From Neptunicella plasticusilytica (GTDB taxonomy: Bacteria; Pseudomonadota; Gammaproteobacteria; Enterobacterales; Alteromonadaceae): a stretch of 64,000 nt of DNA. Where the stretch lies: contig NZ_CP150481.1 of NCBI RefSeq assembly GCF_047922965.1, positions 1,612,001-1,676,000 on the forward strand, written 5' to 3'. Shown one piece after another: positions 36,542-45,162 of this stretch; the stretch's first letter is position 1, and each line of letters starts with the position of its first letter. The notes below the pieces were generated by a model, which saw nothing but the letters and a program-made list of their open reading frames with translations, had not been told where the DNA came from and did no database searches. The position numbers and the translations under genes were made by a program.

Positions 36542-36922
36542 CTATTTCTGGATCAGTTCAACAGCATAACCATCCGGATCGCGCACAAAAGCAATCACCG
36601 TATCACCACCTAATACCGGACCCGGTTTGCGATACACATCCGCTCCTTGCGATTCGAGTTTTTCACATAACTGATAGATGTCGTCAGCCCCGATAGCAAT
36701 ATGACCATAGGCTTCGCCCATGTCATAGCTGCTTTTATCCCAGTTATAGGTGAGCTCCAATACGGTATGATCTGACTCATCGCCATAACCGACAAAAGCA
36801 AGGGTATAACGATACTCTGTATTGTCGGATTGGCGTAATAACTTCATGCCGAGCAGCTCAGTATAAAATTGAATAGAACGCTCGAGATTGCCGACACGTA
36901 GCATGGTATGTAACAGTTGCAT
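36542..36922 (-). CDS. gloA: lactoylglutathione lyase (glyoxalase I)
   Basis: 126 residues. Converts the methylglyoxal-glutathione adduct to S-lactoylglutathione. All four metal ligands are in place: His5, Glu56, His74 and Glu122. Lacks the loops of Zn-type long enzymes and resembles the Ni-dependent E. coli form. Stands alone. Confidence 0.95.
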   Translation of the reverse strand: MQLLHTMLRVGNLERSIQFYTELLGMKLLRQSDNTEYRYTLAFVGYGDESDHTVLELTYNWDKSSYDMGEAYGHIAIGADDIYQLCEKLESQGADVYRKPGPVLGGDTVIAFVRDPDGYAVELIQK

Positions 36923-36975
36923 GATGTTCCTTAAGTTTCAGTTTTTGTTAATGATAATCGAATCAACAACAGTGG

Positions 36976-38352
36976 TTATTCTTCACTGTCCTGTGTCTGT
37001 ATGACCTCAATATTAATAATGTTAGAGCGATTGAGGGTGATTTTAACCCGTTGGGTTTGTTGTTGATTCTGTTTATCCGTATGCATTAGCACCGCGTTTA
37101 TTTGATAACGGCGCTCAACGGCTTGTTTGGTTATTTTATTGTTATCCAGTGAATATAGCCGTCCTTCACCTTTTTTTAGGAAACGCACAAAAGGCGTTAA
37201 ATTAAAATAGATACGCTGCTGAATTTTATCATAGCCCGGTAAAAATGTTTTCGCAGTGACTTTGGTTTCACTGCGAAAATGCAATAATTGTGCAGCTTGT
37301 TTGTTTTGTTGGCGCCGGGTTTGAAATAATTTATCTACTTGTGGCGGTAAATCTTTATTATTAATGTATTGAAGCCAAATCGTTTGGCTGGCAATACGAT
37401 TTTTATTAACGCTATTGGTATAAATATTTCTCCATTTGGGCAGGCCTCTTTGGATACGGCGCCATATGATGCGGGTAATATCCTCTTTAAATATTTCTCT
37501 TAACCCGTAAATCACCCCCAACATTCCCACCAATGCAATGGTGACTTCGGTAAAATTAGTCCGCGCGTTTAATACCAATACCATCACAAACGCCATAATA
37601 ACGGCGGTTACCGTTCCCCGAACTATCCGTTTTAAATTACTATTGAGACTCTTCACTTCCTTTTGCAACACCACGCCATATTCGATTAAGCGCTGTAGTA
37701 AACGCATTTTATTGGTGATGCGATTGGGATCGGCCAGAGTGATCTGTGAGTTATATTGATTCTCTTGGCGGTATTCACTTTCACGGCGGCATAGGGCAAA
37801 CAGGAAGTTTCTCTCGCTGGTAAACTCACTGCTTTTAGGACCAGTCGAAAGTAATTTTAAGAATGATTGCTCCACTCGCCAACTCAGGTAGTTGTCGGCA
37901 TTTTCAAAAAATGCCCTGAGCTTTTGATCCGGCGGGGTATAGCGCCGGAGCTTTTTCAATAATCCCGATATTTGCTCTGCCAATACCACGGCTTGTGGGT
38001 AAAATTCTGCACTCTCTTTGAGTTTAATGGTTTGTTTAATATCGGTATCCAGGGCGGTACGGATTTGATAAGAAAACAGATTAAGGTTTAATCGGTAATC
38101 ACTTTGTTGACCTTTTTGTTGGCTAATAAAGCGGCTTCGCACTAAAGGTAAATGTAATTGTTCTGAGTAATAAGCACTGTGGTTTTGGATGCTGCTATGA
38201 AAATAGTGTTCTTCGGTTAAGGTTTTAGGGCTAATGCCCATCTCGTCCGGTAAAGAAAAATATAAATCGAGCCTTTGCAGATCATTCGGCAATAACTGGT
38301 AACTGACCTTGATGGACAGGTTTTCATCTTGGCTGATTTTTATCATATTCAC
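36976..38352 (-). CDS. unknown 458-residue membrane protein
   Basis: Not recognised. No signal peptide. A mainly hydrophilic N-terminal part (1-245), two adjacent hydrophobic segments (about 246-264 and 270-285), and a basic C-terminal part (290-458) rich in Lys/Arg/Gln. Asparagine and tyrosine are frequent. The two-helix hairpin with large cytoplasmic-looking flanks suggests an inner membrane scaffold or regulator, but no motif supports a function. Codon use is AT-rich. It stands alone beside the nth remnant. Confidence 0.6.
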   Translation of the reverse strand: MNMIKISQDENLSIKVSYQLLPNDLQRLDLYFSLPDEMGISPKTLTEEHYFHSSIQNHSAYYSEQLHLPLVRSRFISQQKGQQSDYRLNLNLFSYQIRTALDTDIKQTIKLKESAEFYPQAVVLAEQISGLLKKLRRYTPPDQKLRAFFENADNYLSWRVEQSFLKLLSTGPKSSEFTSERNFLFALCRRESEYRQENQYNSQITLADPNRITNKMRLLQRLIEYGVVLQKEVKSLNSNLKRIVRGTVTAVIMAFVMVLVLNARTNFTEVTIALVGMLGVIYGLREIFKEDITRIIWRRIQRGLPKWRNIYTNSVNKNRIASQTIWLQYINNKDLPPQVDKLFQTRRQQNKQAAQLLHFRSETKVTAKTFLPGYDKIQQRIYFNLTPFVRFLKKGEGRLYSLDNNKITKQAVERRYQINAVLMHTDKQNQQQTQRVKITLNRSNIINIEVIQTQDSEE

Positions 38353-38396
38353 GCTATTTCCATTTCTAGTTGTCGTGTAGCCAAGTCTTAATCTGC

Positions 38397-38640
38397 TTAT
38401 TCGGTTTTATCTTTAAATTCACACCAATATTCAATTAAACAAGAGCCGCAGCGAGGCTGACGGACGATAGGTATAACGAGAAATTAACCCGTGATGCGCA
38501 TTTACCTTGAATTCTCTAGGCAAAATTTTGTGTGATTAGAGACATGGAATATATGTGAGTTTACCGTAATAGTCGGCCAGCTAAAATATAATAAAAGTAG
38601 ATGTGAGCAAGCAACATTTAGCTGATTATCGTTAAATTAA
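38397..38640 (-). pseudogene. decayed partial copy of nth (endonuclease III)
   Basis: Read on the minus strand this stretch encodes, in pieces, the last half of endonuclease III: FSWPTITVNSH (intact nth: FGWPTIAVDTH), HVSNHT (RVSNRT), KILPREFKVNAHH (KVVPAEFKIDVHH), RYT, then PRCGSCLIEYWCEFKDKTE (PRCGSCIIEDLCEFKEKTE) and a stop at 38397-38399. Frameshifts, a deletion of about 16 codons, Asp138 changed to Asn and loss of the first cluster Cys show that it is dead. The intact nth lies 1.4 kb away on the same strand. Confidence 0.85.
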
Positions 38641-38935
38641 CTCAAGGGGTATATCGCACCTGCCAAATGGACAAATAGACCAGATGTTATTTGGACCAAG
38701 TCATTTCAGCCAATTGATTGGTCGCAGTTTGATGAATAATTAAGTCTTTATTACCCATCCTCATATACCGAATCAATCCAGAGTAAATACCTTTAATAAA
38801 ACGTTGTAAAAAAATCGGTAAGCGTAAAACGATTAAAGATAGTTGAATGTAATGCATGTGGAGATATAGCCTAGAAATACAAGAATTGAAAATAGTAGGC
38901 CTTGTGTTGTTTCTTTTGTCTTGATGGGAGAAAGA

Positions 38936-39805
38936 ATGAGAGCGTCGAAACGAATTCAAAATGTGAAGGGGAGTAAGGTGAAGAATTATTTTTTGAAAAG
39001 CGTGATGGTCTTGTTGGTTATATGTGGTGCGGTTAGCTGTTCTTCAGAAGATAAATCTTCAGCATCCACTAAAGAGCTTGCAGCAGGAACGCCAGTCGAC
39101 GGAATTAATAAATTTCAGGCATATACACAAAAATACACCGAGAATACTGTGCTTACCCAAAATCATGCTACAGGCCATGTTGGTGATTTATTCTTTACCC
39201 ATTGGAAAGACGGTGGCACTACCTCTTTGACTATAAAAATGGATGGCAATTTTAATGTTAGTTGGCAAGGCGGGGGGTACAATTACGTAGGTGGTCCAGG
39301 CTGGCATTTCGGTTATATAAACAGAGTGATTGGCTATAACTTTGCCGAAGACAGTGGTGCTAACTTCATCACGGTGTACGGATGGGGATATGATAAAAAT
39401 ATGCCAGTGACTGACCCAGCCCACTTAGTGGAATATTACATCTTACAAAGATGGAGTGACGCTTATGAGCCTAGCCAAAATGGTGTATTTGGTAAAACCT
39501 TTATTAGTAATGGTGTGGAGTATTCAACCTACCGTACCTTACGTGAAGAAAAACCATCGATTAATAGTACATCCACTTTTTATCAGTATTGGAGCAAACC
39601 CAATCAACCTCTAGCTCTTGGAGAAAACAGGGAGATTATTTTTGCTGATCACGTTAAAGCATGGGCAGATACCGGTTGGATACTTCCAGATATGAATAAC
39701 TTTGATGCGAGTGATGACCCGACATATCAGGTGATGGCGGTAGAGGTGTTTAATCCACCAAAAGATGGAACCGCATCGGGACGTGTTTGGGATGCCACTA
39801 AATAA
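38936..39805 (+). CDS. GH11-type endo-1,4-beta-xylanase lipoprotein
   Basis: 289 residues from ATG 38936 (GGGAG five bases upstream). A basic N-terminus leads to a lipoprotein signal with lipobox AVSC (Cys35). The rest follows the glycoside hydrolase 11 jelly roll: DGGTTSLTIKMDGNFNVSWQ, YVGGPGWHFG, ITVYGWGYD, catalytic Glu166 in LVEYYILQRW, TLREEKPSINSTSTFYQYWS, and the second catalytic Glu270 in YQVMAVEVF. GH11 enzymes cut xylan internally. The signal predicts attachment to the outer membrane. It is flanked by an nth remnant and large inverted repeats, consistent with transfer. Confidence 0.85.
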   Translation: MRASKRIQNVKGSKVKNYFLKSVMVLLVICGAVSCSSEDKSSASTKELAAGTPVDGINKFQAYTQKYTENTVLTQNHATGHVGDLFFTHWKDGGTTSLTIKMDGNFNVSWQGGGYNYVGGPGWHFGYINRVIGYNFAEDSGANFITVYGWGYDKNMPVTDPAHLVEYYILQRWSDAYEPSQNGVFGKTFISNGVEYSTYRTLREEKPSINSTSTFYQYWSKPNQPLALGENREIIFADHVKAWADTGWILPDMNNFDASDDPTYQVMAVEVFNPPKDGTASGRVWDATK

Positions 39806-39884
39806 CCCCAGCTCGATGTATGGATTGAACGACACCACTGTAGCTTCGCTAGGGTGGCGGAGTCCATACATCGAGTTAGGGTTA
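39803..39884. repeat. 82-bp long inverted repeat after the xylanase gene
   Basis: Arms TAACCC-N3-CTCGATGTATGGA (39803-39824) and TCCATACATCGAG-N3-GGGTTA (39863-39884) are perfectly complementary over 19 positions, with an inner CACCAC/GGTG stem. The stop codon of the xylanase gene is the first three bases. It could be a terminator-like structure, a mobile palindromic element or a recombination site. Confidence 0.75.
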
Positions 39885-39944
39885 ATTAGCGTTGAGCTTA
39901 GCTAGCCAAATTTAGTCGAGATTTTGATTCGAAATAGTCGGTTT

Positions 39945-39981
39945 ATACTGTCCGCTTTCTCATTTTTGAAACGGACAGTAT
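39945..39981. repeat. 37-bp inverted repeat
   Basis: ATACTGTCCG (39945-39954) and CGGACAGTAT (39972-39981) are perfect 10-bp arms around a 17-base spacer. It lies between the xylanase hairpin and nth. No T tail, so not a clear terminator. Confidence 0.6.
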
Positions 39982-40067
39982 GCTTTCATCATATAACTGT
40001 TTACTGACCAACAAGACTTTAGCGCCCAGAATTTCAGTATGGCGTTGAGACTATTACTTGTGAGTAG

Positions 40068-40703
40068 CTAAGTTTCGGTTTTTTCTTTGAACTCACACAA
40101 GTCTTCAATAATACAAGATCCGCAGCGTGGCTTGCGTGCGATACAGGTATAGCGGCCATGTAAAATCAGCCAATGATGTACATCAATTTTAAATTCGGCG
40201 GGTACCACTTTAAGTAGTTTTTGTTCAACCTGATCGACATTTTTCCCCGGTGCCAGTCTAGTGCGATTGCTGACCCGAAAAATGTGGGTGTCCACGGCTA
40301 TAGTCGGCCAGCCGAAAGCGGTATTGAGTACCACATTAGCGGTTTTTCGTCCCACGCCGGGCAGGGCTTCCAACGCGGCTCGGTCTTCCGGCACCTGACT
40401 ATTATGATGCTCAATCAGTATATGACAGGTCTTTATGACATTTTCTGCTTTGGCGTTAAACAGGCCAATTGTCTTGATATATTGCTTTAATCCATCGACA
40501 CCTAACGCAGCGATCGCTTCGGGAGTATTGGCCACCGGATAGAGTTTATCCGTGGCTTTGTTGACGCCCACATCCGTCGCCTGGGCCGAGAGAATAACCG
40601 CGATCAGTAATTCAAAAGGAGTCTGATAGTTAAGCTCGGTAGTAGGGTGGGGATTGTTGTCGCGTAAACGACTGAGAATTTCATGGCGCTTTTGTTTATT
40701 CAT
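40068..40703 (-). CDS. nth: endonuclease III
   Basis: 211 residues. DNA glycosylase/AP lyase removing oxidised pyrimidines. Helix-hairpin-helix LPGVGRKTAN with catalytic Lys120, catalytic Asp138 in VDTHIF, and the [4Fe-4S] cysteines Cys187, Cys194, Cys197 and Cys203, all at E. coli numbering. Last gene of the rnf operon, 21 bases after rnfE, as in E. coli. Confidence 0.96.
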   Translation of the reverse strand: MNKQKRHEILSRLRDNNPHPTTELNYQTPFELLIAVILSAQATDVGVNKATDKLYPVANTPEAIAALGVDGLKQYIKTIGLFNAKAENVIKTCHILIEHHNSQVPEDRAALEALPGVGRKTANVVLNTAFGWPTIAVDTHIFRVSNRTRLAPGKNVDQVEQKLLKVVPAEFKIDVHHWLILHGRYTCIARKPRCGSCIIEDLCEFKEKTET

Positions 40704-40724
40704 AAGATCTCTTGTTTATCCACA

Positions 40725-41492
40725 CTAACTCTCCGCCGTTACTCGGGCACGTTGAATGGTTTTGGCCGGCTCCGGCTTGTTATAGAGTTTTTCAATTCGT
40801 TCATGCAGGATATTTTTCAGGGCAATCAGAAAACCCATGCCAATAAAGGCACCGGGAGGCAAAATAGCCAGTAAAAAAGCATTGTCCGGGGTAAATAGGG
40901 TGATTTTCATACTGCTCGCCCATTGGCCTAACAATAAGTGGGCGCCATCAAACAGGGTTCCGTTGCCAAGCAGTTCGCGCATGGCGCCGAGGATCACCAA
41001 CACCAGCGTAAATCCCAGTCCCATCATCAAGCCGTCGAAGGCGGCATAGCCCAGCGGATTTTTTGATGCGTAGGCTTCGGCCCGGCCAATAATGGCGCAG
41101 TTGGTTACAATGAGAGGAATAAAAATACCTAAAGCTTGATAGAGCTCGAATGTGTAAGCGTTCATCAGCAACTGGATAATAGTGACAAAAGACGCAATCA
41201 CCATCACAAATACCGGAATACGAATTTCGCCAGGTACCCAATTGCGCACCAGTGATACTGTACTGTTTGAACCAATTAGTACCAGCGTCGTTGCTATGCC
41301 TAAACCCAGTCCGTTAATCAATGTGGCCGTCACCGCCAGTAATGGGCAAAGTCCCAGCAATTGCACCAGCGCGGCATTGTTTTTCCATAAACCCTGCCAG
41401 CTTATTTCTTGTAGCGCTTCTTTGGTCGCGCTGGTTGTTTGCGTGTCTTCAGTTTGCTGGTTATCGTCTATATGAGTGACATCAGAAGTCAT
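40725..41492 (-). CDS. rnfE: electron transport complex subunit RnfE
   Basis: 255 residues from ATG 41492, which overlaps the rnfG stop (ATGA). Inner membrane subunit with six helices; typical LVQLLGLCPLLAVT near 46 and FIPLIVTNCAIIGRAEAYA near 125, the pseudo-symmetric partner of RnfA. Part of the Na+- or H+-coupled ferredoxin:NAD oxidoreductase (called Rsx in E. coli). The N-terminal extension (about 40 residues, polar) is longer than in E. coli RsxE. Confidence 0.95.
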   Translation of the reverse strand: MTSDVTHIDDNQQTEDTQTTSATKEALQEISWQGLWKNNAALVQLLGLCPLLAVTATLINGLGLGIATTLVLIGSNSTVSLVRNWVPGEIRIPVFVMVIASFVTIIQLLMNAYTFELYQALGIFIPLIVTNCAIIGRAEAYASKNPLGYAAFDGLMMGLGFTLVLVILGAMRELLGNGTLFDGAHLLLGQWASSMKITLFTPDNAFLLAILPPGAFIGMGFLIALKNILHERIEKLYNKPEPAKTIQRARVTAES

Positions 41493-42121
41493 GATGGTTT
41501 CTCGCATTGATTGGCGGCGGCAAATATCTGCTGTTTATTTTGCTGATAATACAGGACGGATTTTTTTACCGCTTTGACAACCGCTCTTGGAGTAATAGTG
41601 GCTCCGGTAAACTGGTCAAACTGGCCGCCATCTTTTTTGACCGCCCATTGTTGCTCCAGGCCTTTTTCCAGCTTTTTATGATTAAAAGATAAAATCCAGT
41701 CGCTGATCCGTAATTCGATTTTGTCTCCCAGTCCCGGTGTTTCGTTATGTTTTAGCACGCGTACGCCGTTGACCTGGTTATCATTGGTTATACTGACCAA
41801 CATATCTATGGAACCGTTATAGCCGTCAGGAGCGGTGGTTTCAATGGCGACACCGATCGGCTGGTCGTTCTGGCGAGCACGAAAAATGACTTGTGGCTGC
41901 TGTCTGCCAAGCGAGTCCGCAGCACTGACTTTAACGCAGTCATGTTGCAGGTCATTATCATATTGTTGCGGATCCAGGATTGCATTGAGGGTTTTAAGCA
42001 ACTGTTGTTGTTGCTGTAGCTGGATAACCGGTGCCGTGACAATTTGCGTCACGCTAATGAGACCGGTGCTTACAATAGCAAAGCCGGCCAGAATCAAACC
42101 ATTTTTAGTCATATTATTCAT
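41489..42121 (-). CDS. rnfG: electron transport complex subunit RnfG
   Basis: 210 residues, one N-terminal membrane anchor (7-27) and a periplasmic FMN-binding domain. FMN is attached through the Thr in DQFTGATITPRAVV near residue 172. Overlaps rnfD and rnfE by 4 bases each. Confidence 0.95.
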   Translation of the reverse strand: MNNMTKNGLILAGFAIVSTGLISVTQIVTAPVIQLQQQQQLLKTLNAILDPQQYDNDLQHDCVKVSAADSLGRQQPQVIFRARQNDQPIGVAIETTAPDGYNGSIDMLVSITNDNQVNGVRVLKHNETPGLGDKIELRISDWILSFNHKKLEKGLEQQWAVKKDGGQFDQFTGATITPRAVVKAVKKSVLYYQQNKQQIFAAANQCEKPS

Positions 42122-43179
42122 GATTTGGAACGTCCGTGACCGTAGGTCCGAGGTCTAAAGTAATAGTCAATCAGCGGCACCGCCATATTCATTATGATTA
42201 CCGCAAAAGCAATCGCATCAGGATAACCACCAAAATTACGGATAAGAAAAATCCACATTCCGATGCTGGCACCAAAAATCAGTCGGCCTTTATCTGTTGT
42301 GGCCGCGGAGACCGGGTCAGTGGCAATAAAAAAAGCACCGAGCATAATGCCACCGCTAAATAAATGAAAAAGTGGAGAAGCAAACTGATCGGCATCGTAC
42401 CAGTTAAATAACAGCGCCAGTAAAGCTAATGCGCCTAACATGCCGACTGGAATATGCCAGTTAATGGCTTTTTGTTTAAGTAATACAATACCGCCAGCCA
42501 GATAAGCAATGTTGATCCACAACCAGCCAATCCCCAATCCCGATTCAAAAATAGGGTTGTTAAGACTTTCATTGTAAGTGAGTCCCAGTGTCAGATCGGT
42601 TTTTACCTGATCCAGTGGCGTTGCCATGGTGTGTCCGTCAATGCCATTTTGCAGCTGGCCAAGACTGTAACCATCGGTACTGTACTGGGTAAAAATAACC
42701 GAAAGTGAATCAATTAAATCGGCACTGTGCATCGCAATGCTGGATGGCGGCAGCCACGCCGTCATCTGCACTGGAAAGGAGATAAGCAATACCACGTAGG
42801 CTGCCATAGCCGGATTAAACAGATTGAAGCCCAAACCACCATAGAGTTGTTTTACGATGGCAATGGCGAAAAATGTACCGATAACGCTGATCCACCAAGG
42901 CGCGAAAGGCGGGATACTGACCGCTAATAATAGCGCGGTTAAAATGGCGGAACAGTCTTTAATTGCCACTTCAAAATTGCGCTTGCGGATCTCCAGAATC
43001 GCGGCCTCGGTAATAATTGCGGTCATCGTTGCCAGCATAAAATGAATTAAGCTTCCCCAACCAAAGAACCAGCTTTGGATTAACAAACCGGGCAGGGCAC
43101 ACCAAATCACCAGTCGCATTAACTGGCCGGTGTCGCGTTGGCTATGCTGATGAGGTGAACTGGCAATTCTGAAGGTCAT
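42118..43179 (-). CDS. rnfD: electron transport complex subunit RnfD
   Basis: 353 residues, about nine to ten membrane helices. Covalent FMN site in the DGHTMATPLDQVK segment near 187. Typical runs KQLYGGLGFNLFNPAMAAYV and FFIATDPVSAATT. Overlaps rnfC and rnfG by 4 bases. Confidence 0.95.
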   Translation of the reverse strand: MTFRIASSPHQHSQRDTGQLMRLVIWCALPGLLIQSWFFGWGSLIHFMLATMTAIITEAAILEIRKRNFEVAIKDCSAILTALLLAVSIPPFAPWWISVIGTFFAIAIVKQLYGGLGFNLFNPAMAAYVVLLISFPVQMTAWLPPSSIAMHSADLIDSLSVIFTQYSTDGYSLGQLQNGIDGHTMATPLDQVKTDLTLGLTYNESLNNPIFESGLGIGWLWINIAYLAGGIVLLKQKAINWHIPVGMLGALALLALLFNWYDADQFASPLFHLFSGGIMLGAFFIATDPVSAATTDKGRLIFGASIGMWIFLIRNFGGYPDAIAFAVIIMNMAVPLIDYYFRPRTYGHGRSKS

Positions 43180-45155
43180 GAGTCATCCTGTTGTTGTGCT
43201 TGTTTCTTCGCTTTTGCCCTGGCGACCGCCGCTGCGATACGTTTTTTGCGTAATTGCTCGGCATCGTCACCTTGTTCAACTTTTTGGCTATGCTGCTGTT
43301 GTTTGTCATCGGTTGAGATAGCCGGTTCATCCGGTGACGGGTTTTGCTGCATCGTTTTTTCAGCCGCTTGGGCCGCGCGTTTGGCTTTAGCTCGCGCAAT
43401 GGCCTCGGCGACTTTGTGCTTTTTATCGTCAGTCTCGTCAGCGCTTTTGGGTGATGATGGCGCACTATCATCAGCTGTCGTAGGGTGGGGCGGCTCCTGC
43501 TGTTGGCTTGCGCGTTTAGCCTTGGCTCGCGCTATAGCATCAGCAACGTGCTGTTTTTTGTTATCGGTTTGTGTAGAACCGCTGCTATTGTCAGATTCCG
43601 CTGCAATGTCCCCGGTAGCCGCTTTTTTGGCTTTGGCACGGGCTAAGGCTGCCGCGATTTTTTGTTTGGCGCTTCCCCCATCCGATTGCATTGCTTGTTT
43701 ACGTGCTTCAGCGGCTTTGCGATGTTTTTCCTCACGTTCCTGCTGATCGCGCAATAATCGAGTCTTACGTGCTTCAAAACGTTCACGGGCTTTATCCGCT
43801 TGATCTTTTTCTTCCTGCTGGGTCCGCACATCGGCTTTTGCAGTCCGGTAATAATGAACCAGTGGAATATCGCTGGGACACACATAGGCACAGGCACCAC
43901 ATTCAATGCAATCAAATAGATTGTATTCCTGGGCTTTATCCAGATCGTTAGCTTTGCTGTACCACAATAATTGTTGCGGTAACAAGCTTGCAGGACATGC
44001 ATCTGCGCAGGCACTACAGCGGATACAAGGTTGTTCAGGCTTGGCCTCAGGCATTTCAGTTGTGCTGGGTGCCAAAATACAGTTGGTGATTTTGACTACC
44101 GGAATACTGTCGGTGGCTAATGCAAATCCCATCATTGGTCCACCCATAATCAGGCGTTGCTGAGGTTCGGGTTGGTAACCGCATTGTGCGAGTAAATGGG
44201 CAACCGGAGTGCCAATCGGAGCCCACACATTTTTAGCTTGCTGAACATTTTCGCCGCTAATGGTCACCACCCGCTGAATAAGCGGCTTACCGGAGAAAAT
44301 CGCATCGGCGATGGCAAAACAGGTTCCCACATTTTGCATCACAATACCGACATCCACAGGTAGTCCGCCAACGGGAACTTCTTTACCGGTCAAGGTCTGG
44401 ATAAGCTGCTTCTCGCCACCGGCAGGATATTTGGTGGGCACCGCGCAAACCTGATATTGGCTATCGTCGCGGCAGGCTACTTTCATTGCTTCGATGGCCT
44501 CGGGTTTATTATCCTCTACGGCAATTACAATGTGTTTTGGCGATAACAAATGATTGAGGACATCTATTCCTTGTCGAATTTGCCAGGCATATTCGCGCAT
44601 CAGACGATCATCCGAGGTAATGTAGGGTTCACATTCCACCCCGTTGATAATCAGGAACTGCACGTCTTTTTTGGGAGATACCTTGATATGGGTGGGAAAT
44701 CCGGCTCCGCCCATGCCGGAGATACCGGCCTTACAAATAGCTTCAACCACTTTGGATTTATTTAATGACTGATAATCCTGTAAAGGTTTCAGTTCTGTCC
44801 ATTGGCCTAATCCGTCCGGTTGAATATGTACCGCCATTTCTGGCAATGCTGAAGGATGCGCGCTAGGATGCAGGGCAATTTTGCTTATTGTCCCGGATGT
44901 AGGGGCATGCACTGGCACAGCGAAAGGATTGGCACTCTGGGTCAGAGGCTGCCCTTTAAGAACTTTTTCTCCCTCGATAACACAAATACGCCCTTCCACA
45001 CCAATATGTTGCTTGATGCTGATATGCAACTGCGCCGCTAGCGGAATAGATTCAATGCTGCCTTGATTGGACAAGGTCTTGCGTGACGGTGGATGAATAC
45101 CGCCGGGGAAATCCCATAGCCTGCCATTTTTAATGCGGTTGATAATAGAATCCAT
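43176..45155 (-). CDS. rnfC: electron transport complex subunit RnfC
   Basis: 659 residues. NADH- and FMN-binding region with GISGMGGAGFPTHIK near 138, then two ferredoxin-type clusters: CIRCSACADACPASLLP near 370 and CIECGACAYVCPSDIPLV near 410. The C-terminal 200 residues are a low-complexity, Lys/Ala/Gln-rich tail with four copies of an ALARAKAKKA-like unit (near 500, 543, 588 and 645), a length-variable region in gammaproteobacterial RnfC. Confidence 0.95.
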   Translation of the reverse strand: MDSIINRIKNGRLWDFPGGIHPPSRKTLSNQGSIESIPLAAQLHISIKQHIGVEGRICVIEGEKVLKGQPLTQSANPFAVPVHAPTSGTISKIALHPSAHPSALPEMAVHIQPDGLGQWTELKPLQDYQSLNKSKVVEAICKAGISGMGGAGFPTHIKVSPKKDVQFLIINGVECEPYITSDDRLMREYAWQIRQGIDVLNHLLSPKHIVIAVEDNKPEAIEAMKVACRDDSQYQVCAVPTKYPAGGEKQLIQTLTGKEVPVGGLPVDVGIVMQNVGTCFAIADAIFSGKPLIQRVVTISGENVQQAKNVWAPIGTPVAHLLAQCGYQPEPQQRLIMGGPMMGFALATDSIPVVKITNCILAPSTTEMPEAKPEQPCIRCSACADACPASLLPQQLLWYSKANDLDKAQEYNLFDCIECGACAYVCPSDIPLVHYYRTAKADVRTQQEEKDQADKARERFEARKTRLLRDQQEREEKHRKAAEARKQAMQSDGGSAKQKIAAALARAKAKKAATGDIAAESDNSSGSTQTDNKKQHVADAIARAKAKRASQQQEPPHPTTADDSAPSSPKSADETDDKKHKVAEAIARAKAKRAAQAAEKTMQQNPSPDEPAISTDDKQQQHSQKVEQGDDAEQLRKKRIAAAVARAKAKKQAQQQDDS

Positions 45156-45162
45156 ATCGGCC

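Noticed and set aside
43246..43746. Long plus-strand open frame opposite rnfC
   Set aside because: An antisense shadow caused by the repetitive Lys/Ala codons of the RnfC tail.
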